From Hormiphora californensis (lineage: Eukaryota > Ctenophora > Tentaculata > Cydippida > Pleurobrachiidae): a stretch of 64,000 nt of DNA. Every line of letters starts with the position of its first letter. Position 1 is the stretch's first letter. Below, one piece after another: positions 19,632 to 31,287 of the stretch. The stretch covers positions 6,050,466 to 6,114,465 of the forward strand of contig CM035358.1 of assembly GCA_020137815.1 (NCBI GenBank), in the 5' to 3' direction. The notes beneath the pieces are model-generated. The model had not been told where the DNA came from. It saw only the letters and a program-made list of their open reading frames with translations, and did not search any database. A program made the position numbers and the translations under genes.

Positions 19632-22270
19632 CTAAGAGAGTTTCTGAGCCTTCTTGAAAAGGGCGTCAACTACTTTTCCCATGTGGGAAACCGTCTCAAG
19701 TGCGTAGGTATAAGTCTGGTCTTCCTCGCTCGCGTCAAATACTATCAATACCCCACTTCTCTGGTCCAGAATACCTGGAGATAATGATTGAGTTTAATAA
19801 ATGGTGCCCAGATATTACAAATCCCCCTCCCCGGGTTCTATTTAACAACAGAATCCTCCCAGGTTCTATAACAACCATATATTTAAACCAGTGACCTGAA
19901 AATTTCTTATCCAAGATGATCTGAGATAACTTCCTCTCCACAACTTCATAAGGTAGGGCTATTGTCTCTGCGACATGTGATAACTGCACCCTGGAATACG
20001 GCTCAATAATCCTGACAAGATTCTTCTCAAGGAGTGTATCATAAAGTGCCTTCAGATGACTCTCAATAACGCCATCCTTTTGTAACTCAGCCTCGTATTT
20101 AGAGATAGTCTGATTGAAAATGGCAATATCTCGTTTCTTTCCCGCGTCAGCGATTGCCTGCATAGCGTCAATTCCCCGGCCAGAGTATTTCAGACCTAGA
20201 AATGGTAAAATTGTGTAAAATTGAAAAAAAAAACAGAATAGAGATTATATCAGCTGAAATTACTAACCCATTTTTCCAGTTAGAAGTGACTGGACTTCCT
20301 CTGGGGCTCCCAACATAATCTTGCACAGCAACATGTACTTGAGACCATTCAGAGCGTGAACACTCTCAATACTATCATATCTGGAGTAGTTGAAGTTGTT
20401 AAAATTAAAAAAAATTAAAAATACACACATCTCCACTTGATCGGATGAATATATCTAAAAGGACCCAACTAAAACTAAGGGGGGGGGGTCCAGCCCTAAA
20501 AAAAGCTAAACTAACGGCCAAAATCAGGGTACCTTTAGCTTTTTTAGCTTTTTTTAGCTTTTTTTAGCTTTTTTTAGCCTTTTTTAGCTTTTTTTAGCTT
20601 TATTTAGCTTTTTTTAGCTTTTTTTAACTTTTTTTAGGCTAAAAAAAAGCTAAAAAAAGCTAAAAAAAGCTAAAATTGAGTTTTTAGTGGATTCATATAG
20701 GTTCGAATCCCGCTGACGCCAAATTTTTTAAACTTTTATTATAACGTTTTATAACGTTTTTTGAACTTTTTTAAAACTATTTTTATCAAATTTGAATAAT
20801 ATTTTTATCGAAAAAATGTCTCCAGAAAATGGCAGTAGGGGTGGATACAGAAATTGCTATGTATGGACATAAACGGTAGATTATGGTAAAAAAATGTGCA
20901 GGAAATGAACAAATGCAGTCAATAGACGTCCGGAAGGATGAAAATTTAATGGAAAAGTGTCAAGATGAATGCTGAAAAAACATAAAAAGTAGGGCTAAAA
21001 AAAGCTAAAAAAAGCTAAAAAAAGCTAAAAAAAGCTAAAATAAAAAACGCTATCGACCAAAATCAGGGTACCTTTAGCTTTTTTTAGGGCTGGACCCCCC
21101 CCCAACTAAAAATTTCTGTCCACAAACCCCTCGAATGCCTCGTAGAAGTAAGAAAATGCAGTCTTGAAGTCCTTCTCCTCAGCATGAAGGATACCACTCT
21201 GCATGTCAAGGGCAGCCTGTAACTTGGGAGGGACGTATATCGAGTTGGCAGTGGTACGGGCACTTGTCAGAGCAGCTCGAGCTTTGGGAATGTTCCTTAG
21301 CGTATGGTACACCTGAAGGGAGAGTTGTTAAAAATTGGTAAAAGATTAGTAGAATTAGAGAATAGAGGCAAGATTAGTTTACATCTGGGGGCATTGTTAG
21401 GACTGGCAGACACTAACTGGGGAACACTCTAGTTGACTATACCTTGCTCTCAGACAACTGGATCTCCATCAGCAAATGTTTATCGTCCATCTTCTTCAGG
21501 ACCTTGAGGACCCTGTTGACTGTGGTGAGAGCCTCGCTGTACTGACCCACTGAGTGGTACAGAAGGATGAGACGACCTTCAAGGGCCTGCGTCAGGAATG
21601 TCCTCTTCTCACTGAGTAGGAGTGGAGGTGTTAGGAAGAGAGTGGAGTAGAGGTGTTCGGAGGACGAGAAAAGGGGAATTCAAAACAGTTAAAGGCTACG
21701 TGGGCAATAATTAATTTTCCCAAAAACAATATAATTCCCACCCTGCTTTATAATGATAACAAATAATATGCCCACCTTTTAGCCCAATCAATACACTCCA
21801 AACAAAGTGGAATCTCGACCCCGGTAGAACTTTCCATGTCGAGGAATGTGTCAACTAACTCCCTCACAATCTTGCTAGCTTTCGCCTTGCTGACTGTGCC
21901 AAGGAAAGGCCGGATGGATTTTATCAACTTGGATAACTCTTCAACTCGACCTTTCTGGGCCAGGAGCTTGCCTAAAAACAGAACAGTTAGTTAAACGTAG
22001 AGCGGAATTATAGTTTTAATTTCCAACTCCATAATTTAGTTTGTTGGGGCGCCGGTAAGAGAGAGAGACGGTCGAGCAAGACATGATCTAGTTTGTTGGG
22101 GTACAGAGCCAAGCAAGATTTAAGTAGTTACCCATGCTAAGAAGAGCCTGTTCGATAACTTTCTCTTCTTCTTCAGAGCTGGCTGTCTGTTTTGTGATAG
22201 AGTAGTAGATCTTGAGGGCACCATCCGGGTCACTGGTCTCCAAACCCACTGCCTGCTGTAGCTCCTCCAT
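19632..22270 (-). CDS. PSMD11: 26S proteasome regulatory subunit PSMD11 (Rpn6), 7 exons
   Basis: Rpn6 is a PCI-domain subunit of the proteasome lid that clamps the lid to the core particle. Exons: 22270-22132, 21971-21776, 21611-21443, 21312-21128, 20380-20268, 20195-19896, 19774-19632. The joined length is 1245 bp, 414 aa, against about 422 in vertebrates. It starts [11 protein letters not shown] and ends KKAQKLS. Conserved blocks include [47 protein letters not shown] and, in the PCI winged helix, [15 protein letters not shown] followed by [13 protein letters not shown]. All phases agree. A 0.6-kb foldback element sits in the intron 20381-21127 about 25 bp from the donor, whose sequence GAGGG|GTTTGT is weak. 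The gene is complete. Confidence 0.97.
20479..21103. mobile_element. foldback element with G-tract ends, in a PSMD11 intron
   Basis: Inverted ends: a run of ten G then TCCAGCCCTAAAAAAAGCT at the left, and AGCTTTTTTTAGGGCTGGA then nine C at the right. They are flanked by AACTAA on both sides (20473-20478 and 21104-21109). Internally AGCTTTTTT is iterated in both orientations. GGTTCGAATCC (about 20700) resembles a tRNA B-box. No ORF is present. Confidence 0.85.
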
Positions 22271-22488
22271 GGCTAAATAGGAGGGGGATTAGGAGCCACA
22301 AGAAAAGAGGTGGGGATTTATAAGTCCAAGAAAGGGGGTGGAAATTACGAAATCCATGAAAGAGGGCGGGGATTAGGAATTGAACTTCAAACAAAGAAAT
22401 ATTACTGAATACTGTGGGAGGTAACATAACAATAATTTTTTGTACATATATTTACAACGTCAATAAAAATATCTAAAATAAGAGAGCT

Positions 22489-23412
22489 TCAGTCAAGAAG
22501 CTCCTTGATACGTCTGTCAATCTCGGAAATCAGAAAGTCACTCGCTGTATAAACACCGGTACTCAAAAGAGTTGCTCTTTCTCTGATCAGCTCTTCAATT
22601 CTCGTGTCTCTATCCTCTTTGAAAATCGGCGCATTTTGTTTCTCATTGTTCATTGTTGTTACAATTTCTGCCAATTCATCTGCCAAACTGATTGCTTCAT
22701 TTTCTGCGACGGATTTTTTACTTTGTTTTTCCTGCTCTACCATCACCGGTCCAACTTTAACCTGAGGCCTGCTAATCTCACTCAGAACCTGATGCCTTTT
22801 CATTTTATACCTCTCCTTACTAACTGATAACTTTGCCATCCTAAAACGAAGTTGACCGAGTTCCTCAGTAATAGATAGAATAGCTGCGGCTTGGATGGCT
22901 GACGGCTGATTGTTATCTGAGGTTGTCACAGTCTCTCGAAGTTGGAGTGTTTTCTTTTCCACCTGAGACTCAAGAAGGAGGAGCGACATTTTTAATTTCT
23001 CGTTCACCGCTTCTAGGTCATCCACTTTCGTGCGAATAATACTTGTTTCCAATGATAAAATATCACGCTTCACCTCACTTTTCCCTCGTGTTTGAGCAGT
23101 TCGGTGTACTTTATCAGCGTTGAAATCATCTTTCTCTGACTGGAAATGCAGCAGGTTATTGTTCAGCACCTTCTCTTTCTTCTCGATAGACGAAAGGCGG
23201 GAAGTGTAATCTGTAACGAGTTTATCGCATGTTTTCTTGCTCCCTTCTATTTCCGCGTTCAAAGCAGCACAGTGTTGACGATATGAGTTTGATATCTTTT
23301 CCACTAATTCGTTTTCCCTTTTTTCGAGAACCTTTTCCATCTCACGAATATGGATGTCTTTCCATAGTTCGAGCTCCAGGGCAACCTTGTATTCTGCCGT
23401 TCCAGCTTCCAT
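22489..23412 (-). CDS. CEP120-like coiled-coil protein, single exon
   Basis: The 307-aa ORF resembles the C-terminal third of CEP120, a centriole-elongation protein. Near the start, AEYKVALELELWKD matches the region where the CEP120 coiled coil begins. The end, LIRERATLLSTGVY then SEIDRRIKELL, matches the characteristic CEP120 C-terminus. In between is heptad-like, charged coiled coil (about residues 15-270). CEP120 is normally about 990 aa with three N-terminal C2-type domains, which are not visible here. An acceptor-like TTTTAATCAG precedes the ATG by 14 bp and keeps the frame open, so this may be the last exon of a longer gene whose upstream exons lie beyond the foldback DNA at 23.5-25.9 kb. 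Otherwise it is a short derivative or a retrocopy. Family call fairly confident, completeness unknown. Confidence 0.82.
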   Translation of the reverse strand: MEAGTAEYKVALELELWKDIHIREMEKVLEKRENELVEKISNSYRQHCAALNAEIEGSKKTCDKLVTDYTSRLSSIEKKEKVLNNNLLHFQSEKDDFNADKVHRTAQTRGKSEVKRDILSLETSIIRTKVDDLEAVNEKLKMSLLLLESQVEKKTLQLRETVTTSDNNQPSAIQAAAILSITEELGQLRFRMAKLSVSKERYKMKRHQVLSEISRPQVKVGPVMVEQEKQSKKSVAENEAISLADELAEIVTTMNNEKQNAPIFKEDRDTRIEELIRERATLLSTGVYTASDFLISEIDRRIKELLD

Positions 23413-23804
23413 TGAAACTTTGCCTGATTAAAACGATAAATGAAATTTGAATTTGGTTAAATTTGAACATGCAAAACGCTTTTCGGAAGCATAAAACGGG
23501 TTAGATAACGAATAAAACAGCAAAGAAGGCGAGATAAGGCAGCAGCGCGGGATAAGGCAGCGCTTTTCAAGAAGAAAAACGGAGAAAAAAAATCAAAAAA
23601 CGATGAAAGAGTTTTGCAAAAGCAGTTTCTATTCTGGATCTCGCGGGTGCGAGTGCGCGGCGTCAAACGGTGTACGCATTGAGTTAAAATTTCGCGCGTT
23701 ACATTTTTTGCACTATTTGCATCGCACTGTTTGCGAAGGTTTTTCACAGCAAAATTTTTGTTTTCCCAAACTTTAAAATTTAAGCCTGTCAAAACGTGTC
23801 GATA

Positions 23805-24230
23805 TTTGGCCAGGCAGGTGAGTAGAACTTCGCTCCTAATAAAAGGCTGCAATAAAAGGCTGCAATAAAAGGCTGCAATAAAAGGCTGCAGAAAAAAGGC
23901 TGCAATAAAAGGCTGCAATAAAAGGCTGCAATGGATCACGTATCCAACTGGACTAAAGCAGGAGAGACCGAAGCAGGAGAGACCGAATCGTCCTCCCCTA
24001 ACAGTGTTTCGTTTCACTTATCGGTCTCTACCATAAGCGGTAGAGAGACCGAATCACCCGCCCCTAATTAAAATGATTCGTGCCTTTTATTGCAGCCTTT
24101 TATTGCAGCCTTTTATTGCAGCCTTTTATTGCAGCCTTTTTCTGCAGCCTTTTATTGCAGCCTTTTATTGCAGCCTTTTATTGCAGCCTTTTATTAGGAG
24201 CGAAGTTCTACTCACCTGCCTTTGGCCAAA
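23805..24230. mobile_element. inner hairpin element with (AATAAAAGGCTGC)n arms
   Basis: Both arms carry CAGGTGAGTAGAACTTCGCT followed by about seven copies of AATAAAAGGCTGC, inverted on the right. The loop (about 23935-24080) holds a smaller palindrome, CGGTCTCTACC...GGTAGAGAGACCG. It splits the left arm of the larger foldback, so it is the younger insertion. Confidence 0.85.
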
Positions 24231-25576
24231 CCTAGAACTCACTAGAGGCAAGCCAATTCCGGTTGTACATCCTAGGTATAGGCCTCCTGAACATAAAAAA
24301 CCAAAATGTCAGTCTCAATTATTTGGGGGAAGGTGTGTAATTAGCCCCTAATTAATTGGTAATTGTGCACAAGGAGAAAAACGCTGTATCTACCCTTAGG
24401 AAAGGAGTAGAGACAAAATAAAGGGCACCAAAGTGTTCAGCGTCCTCGCATTAGTGGGGGTAGGTACTGGAATTAAGTCTCTATCTCATCTGGTTAATTA
24501 GATAATTGGATAATTAGGTTTGCGCATAACCGTTTTTAGGCTATATGGCTATAGCCATGTTAGGAAAGGAGTAGAAAAAAAACTGAGGGCACTAAAATGA
24601 TCAGCGTCTTCGCATTAGTGGGGGTAGGTGCCGGAATTAAGTCTCTATCTCATCCGGTTAATTGGATAATTGGATAATTAGGTTTGCGCATAACCGTTTT
24701 TAGGCTATATGGCTATAGCCACTTAGGAACGGTTTAGAGACTTTTCATTGAGGCCATTTTGTAGGCAATAGCCAAGTTATGGGGGGTCGACGTCGGACTT
24801 TTAAGCTCTATCTTCAACCGTTTAGCCGTTACTTGGCTTTAAAGGTGCTCAAAATCGGGCTAATTACCGTTTTTTGCTCATTTTGAGCACCTTTAAAGCC
24901 AAATAACGGCTAAACGGTTGAAGATAGAGCTTAAAAGTCCGACGTCGACCCCCCATAACTTGGCTATTGCCTACAAAATGGCACCAATGAAAAGTCTCTA
25001 AACCGTTCCTAAGTGGCTATAGCCATATAGCCTAAAAACAGTTATGCGCAAACCTAATTATCCAATTATCCAATTATCCGGATGAGATAGAGACTTAATT
25101 CCGGCACCTACCCCCACTAATGCGAGGACGCTGATCATTTTAGTGACCTCAGTTTTTTCTCTACTCCTTTCCTAACATGGCTATAGCCATATAGCCTAAA
25201 AACGGTTATGCGCAAACCTAATTATCCAATTATCTAATTAACCAGATGAGATAGAGACTTAATTCCGGTACCTACCCCCACTAATGCGAGGACGCTGAAC
25301 ACTTTGGTGCCCTCTATTTTGTCTCTACTCCTTTCCTAAGGGTAGATACAGCGTTTTTCTCCTTGTGCTCAATTACCAATCAATTAGGGGCTAATTACAC
25401 ACCTTCCCCCAAATAATTGAGACTGACATTTTGGTTTTTTATGTTCAGGAGGCCTATACCTAGGATGTACAACCGGTTCTGGCTTGCCTCTAGTGAGTTC
25501 TAGGTCAAAACACGTTTTGACAGGCTTAATTGAGGGCCAGCGTTAAAATCTGGGTGTTTTGGGAGTGCTGACAAAC

Positions 25577-25643
25577 GGTTTTTTAGGGTTAGGGCTAAAG
25601 TAGGGTTAGGGTTAGGGTTGGGGTTAGGGTTGGGGTTAGGCCT
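25577..25643 (+). repeat. interstitial telomere-like TTAGGG tract
   Basis: About ten imperfect copies of TTAGGG/TTGGGG in tandem, at the right edge of the foldback region. TTAGGG is the common animal telomere repeat. Confidence 0.75.
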
Positions 25644-26507
25644 TGACATTCCCTACCAGATAAACTTTGAATCAGCCAAAACGGTTGAGTGGTTTGGCGG
25701 TTAGAGCCATTTTAGTGAATCAACTTTTTTGGCAGCGCACACCTGTAAACAGGCCTCCAAACACCCAGATCGTAACGGCGCCCAAAATTGAGCCACTTCC
25801 GTTTTTTTGGAACTCTGGGATTCTGCTTGAAAAGCGCTGCCTTATCGGGCCCCAGAAGCCTCACAGTAGACTCACCACAGTAGGAGACACGCCGATATCA
25901 TGATACTATGAGACATCTACTATGGGTGCTGTCGTCTCACGCTCTGATGAGCCTCCTGTGTATCTCTTGGAGGCTCCTAGAGGCCTCTGAACTTTTTACA
26001 GATCGCCACTTGTGCTAAACAATGTGCTTGGGTTAAAAAGTTTACCTAGATAACGGCCATTATCTGACAAAAATGCACTGTAACACAAACCAGTGACTTT
26101 GCCACTTTCTTGGTTATGGCCCAAGAGTGTGCAGAGTGCAGGATTCCTATTACTTTTAGACTGACCACTGACTAGTGGGTTATCCTTTGACTATCAGAAC
26201 AAGAGTGTGCACTTAAGAAGATTACAATTCACAATATCAAGAGATTAAAATTGTAGTGAAATTTACCCAGTCTCGCTGTTCTTGCATGACGAGGGTGAGC
26301 TGACTCACAAATTCACTTACCAATATGTAATCTATTCAATAGCCAGGAGCAAGTCAGTGTTGGCTGTGTTTGAAGCGTGTGTTGGGAGAGAGAGAGCAAG
26401 TGGATACAACCAGGCCGATACAGGCTCAACCCGGGGATGCCTCCCTAGATGTCCAGGATACATCTCCTTTTTATTGGTATGTACCTCCTATCTCGATCTA
26501 TATCTAT

Positions 26508-26655
26508 CTCCCTGACTCTCTCTCTCTCTCTCACTCTATCTATCTCTATCTATCTCTATCTATCTCTATCTATCTCTATCTATCTCTATCTATCTATCTC
26601 ACTCTCTATCTATCTATCTCTCTCACTCTCTCTCTCTTTCTATCTATGTCTCTCC
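26508..26655. repeat. CT/TATC simple-repeat tract
   Basis: An alternating mixture of TCTC and TATC repeats. The long Ser/Leu/Tyr ORFs across it are repeat artefacts. Confidence 0.9.
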
Positions 26656-27118
26656 ATCTCACTCTTCGATCTTTCTCTAGTTCAGTGTCTCTCCAGCCTC
26701 GACAATTTTATCAATCTATGACGTTATATCTAATAAAAGCTTTCCGTAATGTTCATTTTCGGTTCAATAGTATCTCATTTAAAGGTTTCTGTTTCACATT
26801 TTCTCACTTCGTATTGTACCTCTCTCAGTATCGTACCTTGTCGGCTTGCTTTGCGCTTATTTGCCAACTGAAATGTTCATTACATATAGTATTGAATACT
26901 GCATCATCACAGTAACACGCTACATTTCTCATCCATCTGTCATCCAGTTCAACTGTATATGATCCAGCAGTAGTCTTGCTAGATAAAATATCAGACCTAA
27001 TCATACCTAATCACTTCTAATCACAGCATTGATACTGAGTAACACTAAGCAGTTTATAGAGTTTTAGTTCGGAGACTGGAGAGGTGGGCGGGCCTACGGA
27101 CTTCGTGTAAAGATAGTT

Positions 27119-27234
<116 letters not shown>

Positions 27235-27747
27235 TGGTTGTGTGTAACATGGTGTCCCATGCGGTCTTGCCCAACACAATAGAATGCAGTGTACAACTGA
27301 GTTTACTTCTCCCAACTCTTAGAATAGAAAATTTCGCACATGCAACGGAACACGGGCTAAAATTAGAATTAATTTAATTAATTGAATTAATTAAAATGAT
27401 CTTCTCATAATTCAGTGTCGTGGTTTTAATATACAAATGTATGCGACTACGGCTACTTCATGATTCGCGTGTGTGTTGAAGCAACAAAAGATTTAAACTG
27501 GCCCTTTGTCTACACACAAATGTAAATCTTTTGTCTTATATTGGTGCACAAACAGTCGAGAAATGATCTTTCTATCTCGCTCTCTCTCCCTAGTCCCTCT
27601 CTCTCTCTCTCGCCCCCTCTCTTTCTTAATCTCCATCTCTCTCTTCTCTTCTCTGTCTTAGGAGCACAGAAAAATGTATGAATTTTAACGTGGTCCCTGA
27701 ATTTCTCGGTCTTGAGTGTAAGAACTCACCACTACTTCATTCAGTAG

Positions 27748-27856
27748 CAGGAACCGACCGAATCAGGAAATACTGGTGCCTGATTGGCTGATAACCAGTC
27801 ACGTGACCTAAATAATGAGTTCTGATTGGTTGTTTAGTTGTGTCGGTCGGTTCCTG
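27748..27856 (+). mobile_element. 109-bp hAT-like MITE with 8-bp target duplication
   Basis: The terminal inverted repeat CAGGAACCGACCGA (27748-27761) pairs with TCGGTCGGTTCCTG (27843-27856). Flanks are perfect 8-bp direct repeats TTCAGTAG (27740-27747 and 27857-27864). An 8-bp duplication is typical of hAT transposons. Its interior contains TCACGTGA and CCAAT (inverted) motifs. Confidence 0.93.
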
Positions 27857-28279
27857 TTCAGTAGGATGCTGGATGAGGGAAGGGAATACCATAGAAGTCC
27901 GTGCCGCGAATTGGCACGCGAGTATTTGAAATATGATAGTCGATTAATCTTCGCTGAGAGTGAGAGAGAAAGGGAGAGAAAGAGAGAGAGAGATAGAGAG
28001 TCACTACACGCTTGTCCTACGTCATAGAAATCATGATGCCCAGTTTAAACACTCGAAAAATATTCGATCTTAAATTCCTTAAACATCGCGTTTTAATAGG
28101 TATGAGACGGAGTTCTTTTTTAATGGCTAAATATGCTGAGTGAATGAAGAAACCCAAAAGCCAAAACTCTTTTGAGTTTTAAGACCTGATAAAACTTTAT
28201 TCTCTCATCTCGTCGACCCTCGGTTCATTACTCTAATCTATTACACACGGGGGGGGGGTGCCAGTGACGCGAGTCAGAC

Positions 28280-28375
28280 TGACCAATCAGAACGCTCTAA
28301 TCTAGTCACGTGATATGTAATTGGCCAATAGGAGACAAGAGATGCCATCACGTGACATGTAATTGGCCAATGAGC
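28280..28375. repeat. repeated CACGTGA-ATTGGCCAAT module
   Basis: TCACGTGAYATGTAATTGGC followed by CAAT occurs twice in tandem, preceded by ACCAATCAGAACG. It combines E-box (CACGTG) and CCAAT motifs and resembles pieces of the MITE family. Confidence 0.6.
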
Positions 28376-28674
28376 AGCGGGTCCACCTGGACTCGTAATT
28401 GTACCGCCTAAACGAGCACACACACACAAACATACAAAGGGAGCGGGCTGTTAGGGTGAGATAACGAGGGTGAATATATTCATGATTATTATCATAACAC
28501 CGGTACCCTCTCTGTATTATAAATAGAGATATAGAGTTCCCTTCCATGTCTTTGTATTGGTCATATTACATATATGAACCCTTAACCTTGATAGGAGAAT
28601 ATTGTGGATACATGAGTACCATTAGGGTGTAGGGTGAGAAAAGAGCAAGAAATGACTAAGAGAGAAGGGCGGTA

Positions 28675-28742
28675 TATTGGTCCCTGATTGTCTGAAAACC
28701 AGTCACGTGACCTAAATAACGAGTTCTGATTGGTTGTTGGTA
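28675..28742 (+). mobile_element. short MITE-related copy flanked by GTATATTG
   Basis: It shares the interior of the 109-bp MITE (CAGTCACGTGACCTAAATAA, GAGTTCTGATTGGTTGTT) but lacks its ends. Direct repeats GGTATATTG flank it, suggesting a shortened mobile variant. Confidence 0.6.
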
Positions 28743-28884
28743 TATTGAAGTCACTGAGCGGTCATCCCCCCCCCCATCACATCATGTAGTAGACACGCAC
28801 CTGTTACTTCTTCGCTGCCGTCCTGGCACAGTGACACAGCTGTAACGGAGTTCTTGTGTAATTAGGTCACATGGCAATGAGTGG

Positions 28885-28886
<2 letters not shown>

Positions 28887-28918
<32 letters not shown>
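28887..28918. repeat. (GA)n microsatellite
   Basis: A short GA run. Confidence 0.9.
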
Positions 28919-28924
<6 letters not shown>

Positions 28925-30231
28925 AAGAGAGAAAAGAGTGTATAGAATGATCGACGAGTAAAACATGAGGTCGAATTGACGTGACAACTGAATTCTTCTC
29001 CTCTAGATTGTAAACAATAACTATTATATTACCGGAGTGGGTCAAAGTAGATTCAAGATTTCAATATTCAAGATTTTGATATCCAAAGGGTATGAGGCTT
29101 GGCAAAGCAACAACATTTTTCTCTACCTGATCCTATTTAGGCCACTTCAATCTCTGCATATTTTCTCTGTTTTCAACTGTTTCTAATTGATTTTTTCCTT
29201 CCACTACTGGAAACAGGTGCCAGATGTAGCCCAGAGTTGCCTTGTTCGACCCTCTTCCTTTACAAATGTAAAGGAGACTGGGGGTTAGAACATAACAAGC
29301 CCGGAGTGCAACCAATGTTTCTGCCTGGATGAGTTACGATGTAGGAAAATAGAGACACCGGAAGAGTTAGTGTAGTTGAAGGTCGAATGAGGGCAGTCGG
29401 TTACATAGGTTACATGTTTGCACCTGTTTAGGGCAGCCAACAGTTGAATTCTCTGTCCAGCTCCTTCTCACCAGCTGAACATGACTTTTGTTATCAGAAA
29501 TTATACATGAATATTATAGGGAGAGAAGGCGGGATCTGGTATAATAACAGAGAAGGTTGACCACTAACCCGCGTTAATGACATGGATTTATGACACAATT
29601 AGTGAATTTAATTATTACTGCGTAACGAGGCTTATTACTGTCTACAGTACCTGGCATAACTCGGTCATTTAATAAAGTTAGCCCGATATATTCATTGCAT
29701 TAGATTCTCATATCCACGTAATATCTATAGAAATCGTTATCTTAGTATTCAACGTGGTTCCAGAGCTGCTATGGTCTAACAATACTTGCGGTGAAAGGGG
29801 TTCGAGCAAGGCATGTTTCCAGAGATAATGCAATGCTATGTACGCAGTATTCTGTACAATAGTTAGTCATTGCTCCCCCTTTTCAAAGCAGCGTCGGGGG
29901 CTACTACAGCATCCCCCAATTGTCCCGAATATATGCACAAACCTAACTCACTAACTCATTTCCCCAATTTCCTCATGACCATGGGGGCTGCTGCATACAA
30001 CCCTCATTGTCCACCAATCAAATAGCTCCCTTTTAATCACGTGGCATGTCCTTAGCCAATCAGAGTAGCGTATTCTGATCACGTGACATATATCCACGTG
30101 GTACGGATATTTGGGTTCGAGTTGTCCTGCTGCAGCACAAAGCAAATCATTTCCCCAGCACCTGCTGTTGTTGGCCATGCTCCATCGCTCTCTTGGTGAT
30201 GATTTATGAACCATCTTGTGAGAGCGAGATC

Positions 30232-30233
<2 letters not shown>

Positions 30234-30308
<75 letters not shown>
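30234..30308. repeat. (GA)n microsatellite
   Basis: About 75 bp of pure GA, about 290 bp upstream of the first recognised exon of the membrane-protein gene. Confidence 0.95.
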
Positions 30309-30312
<4 letters not shown>

Positions 30313-30599
30313 TCTGGTTGAGACGTTTTCAGGCGGGTCTTGTTCCCTAGAATTTTTTGTATTTTACAGATCACCTAACTACTTGGCGAGCTAAATCATC
30401 ATCTCCCACTTTTACTATTCTTGTAGACAGTCTAGAATGAACTATTTTGAGTTTTACCAGTCTAGAATGAACTATTTTGGGTTTTACCATTCTTGCCTAG
30501 AATATTTGTAATGTCCTCCCACTTCCTCTTGCAATTCCCCCGTAGTTCCTCCCTCGGCAATGATTCCCCTAAACTAACCTGATGTTCTTTCATTTTCAG

Positions 30600-31184
30600 T
30601 TGTTTATGGCGGGGTTGAGCTGTGTGCCGGAGTGGTGAAAAACTCCCATCACCATAACAACACCCACCCTAGCAACCCCAGCGGAGTGCCTGACAACGGC
30701 ACATCACATCATAACCAGGTATGTCGACTATTGTTGTGACTTAGTATCTAAATGTACTGGCCCAAAAGTGGTAACCACTTGTATTGTCCATTGGCCAGTG
30801 TTTACGGGTTGACAAGTGGCACGGAGTGGAACAAACTTTGTCAATATAGAACCTATGGAGTACGTCCCAAGGTACAGTTTAGCAAATGGCTGCATATACT
30901 TGAACTAATACTGACCTAATATGTAATTTTATTTTGATTCTTTCCCATGATCGTTTTGGCAAATCTCTTTTGCTTGATAGATGTTCATTCGAGGAGCTTT
31001 TAGAGAAGGAGATAATAATAAGAACTTAAGATGATCGTAGAGAGGAGAAGAGATTTGTGCAGAGATATTAGGAGTAAGCTAGAGAGCTCTGCTATCTCCT
31101 CTCCTCGTCTGATCTCTGCTAGCTCTCTCCATCTACTCTCTCTCGAGCTCGCTCTCGCTCGCCCGTAGATCTGCTCTCTCTCTC

Positions 31185-31254
<70 letters not shown>

Positions 31255-31255
31255 C

Positions 31256-31287
<32 letters not shown>

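Larger units (their letters stand above)
23541..25850. mobile_element. large nested foldback (palindromic) element
   Basis: The outer inverted repeat is anchored by AAGGCAGCGCTTTTCAAG near 23552 and its complement near 25829. Further in, AAGCCTGTCAAAACGTGT (23782-23799) pairs with ACACGTTTTGACAGGCTT (25510-25527). Then long arms 24231-24860 and 24875-25504 meet at a short loop around 24868. A second hairpin has inserted into the left arm at about 23805-24230. No transposase ORF is visible. Confidence 0.85.

Noticed and set aside
24423-24520. Hammerhead ribozyme suspected from CTGATGA in the shared foldback core
   Set aside because: The conserved GAAA and cleavage-site elements are not in place, and the CTGATGA is CTGATCA in most copies.
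29795-29815. Possible tRNA gene from GGGTTCGAGCAAGGC
   Set aside because: It belongs to the dispersed TTGCTCGACCC repeat. No cloverleaf or acceptor stem can be built.
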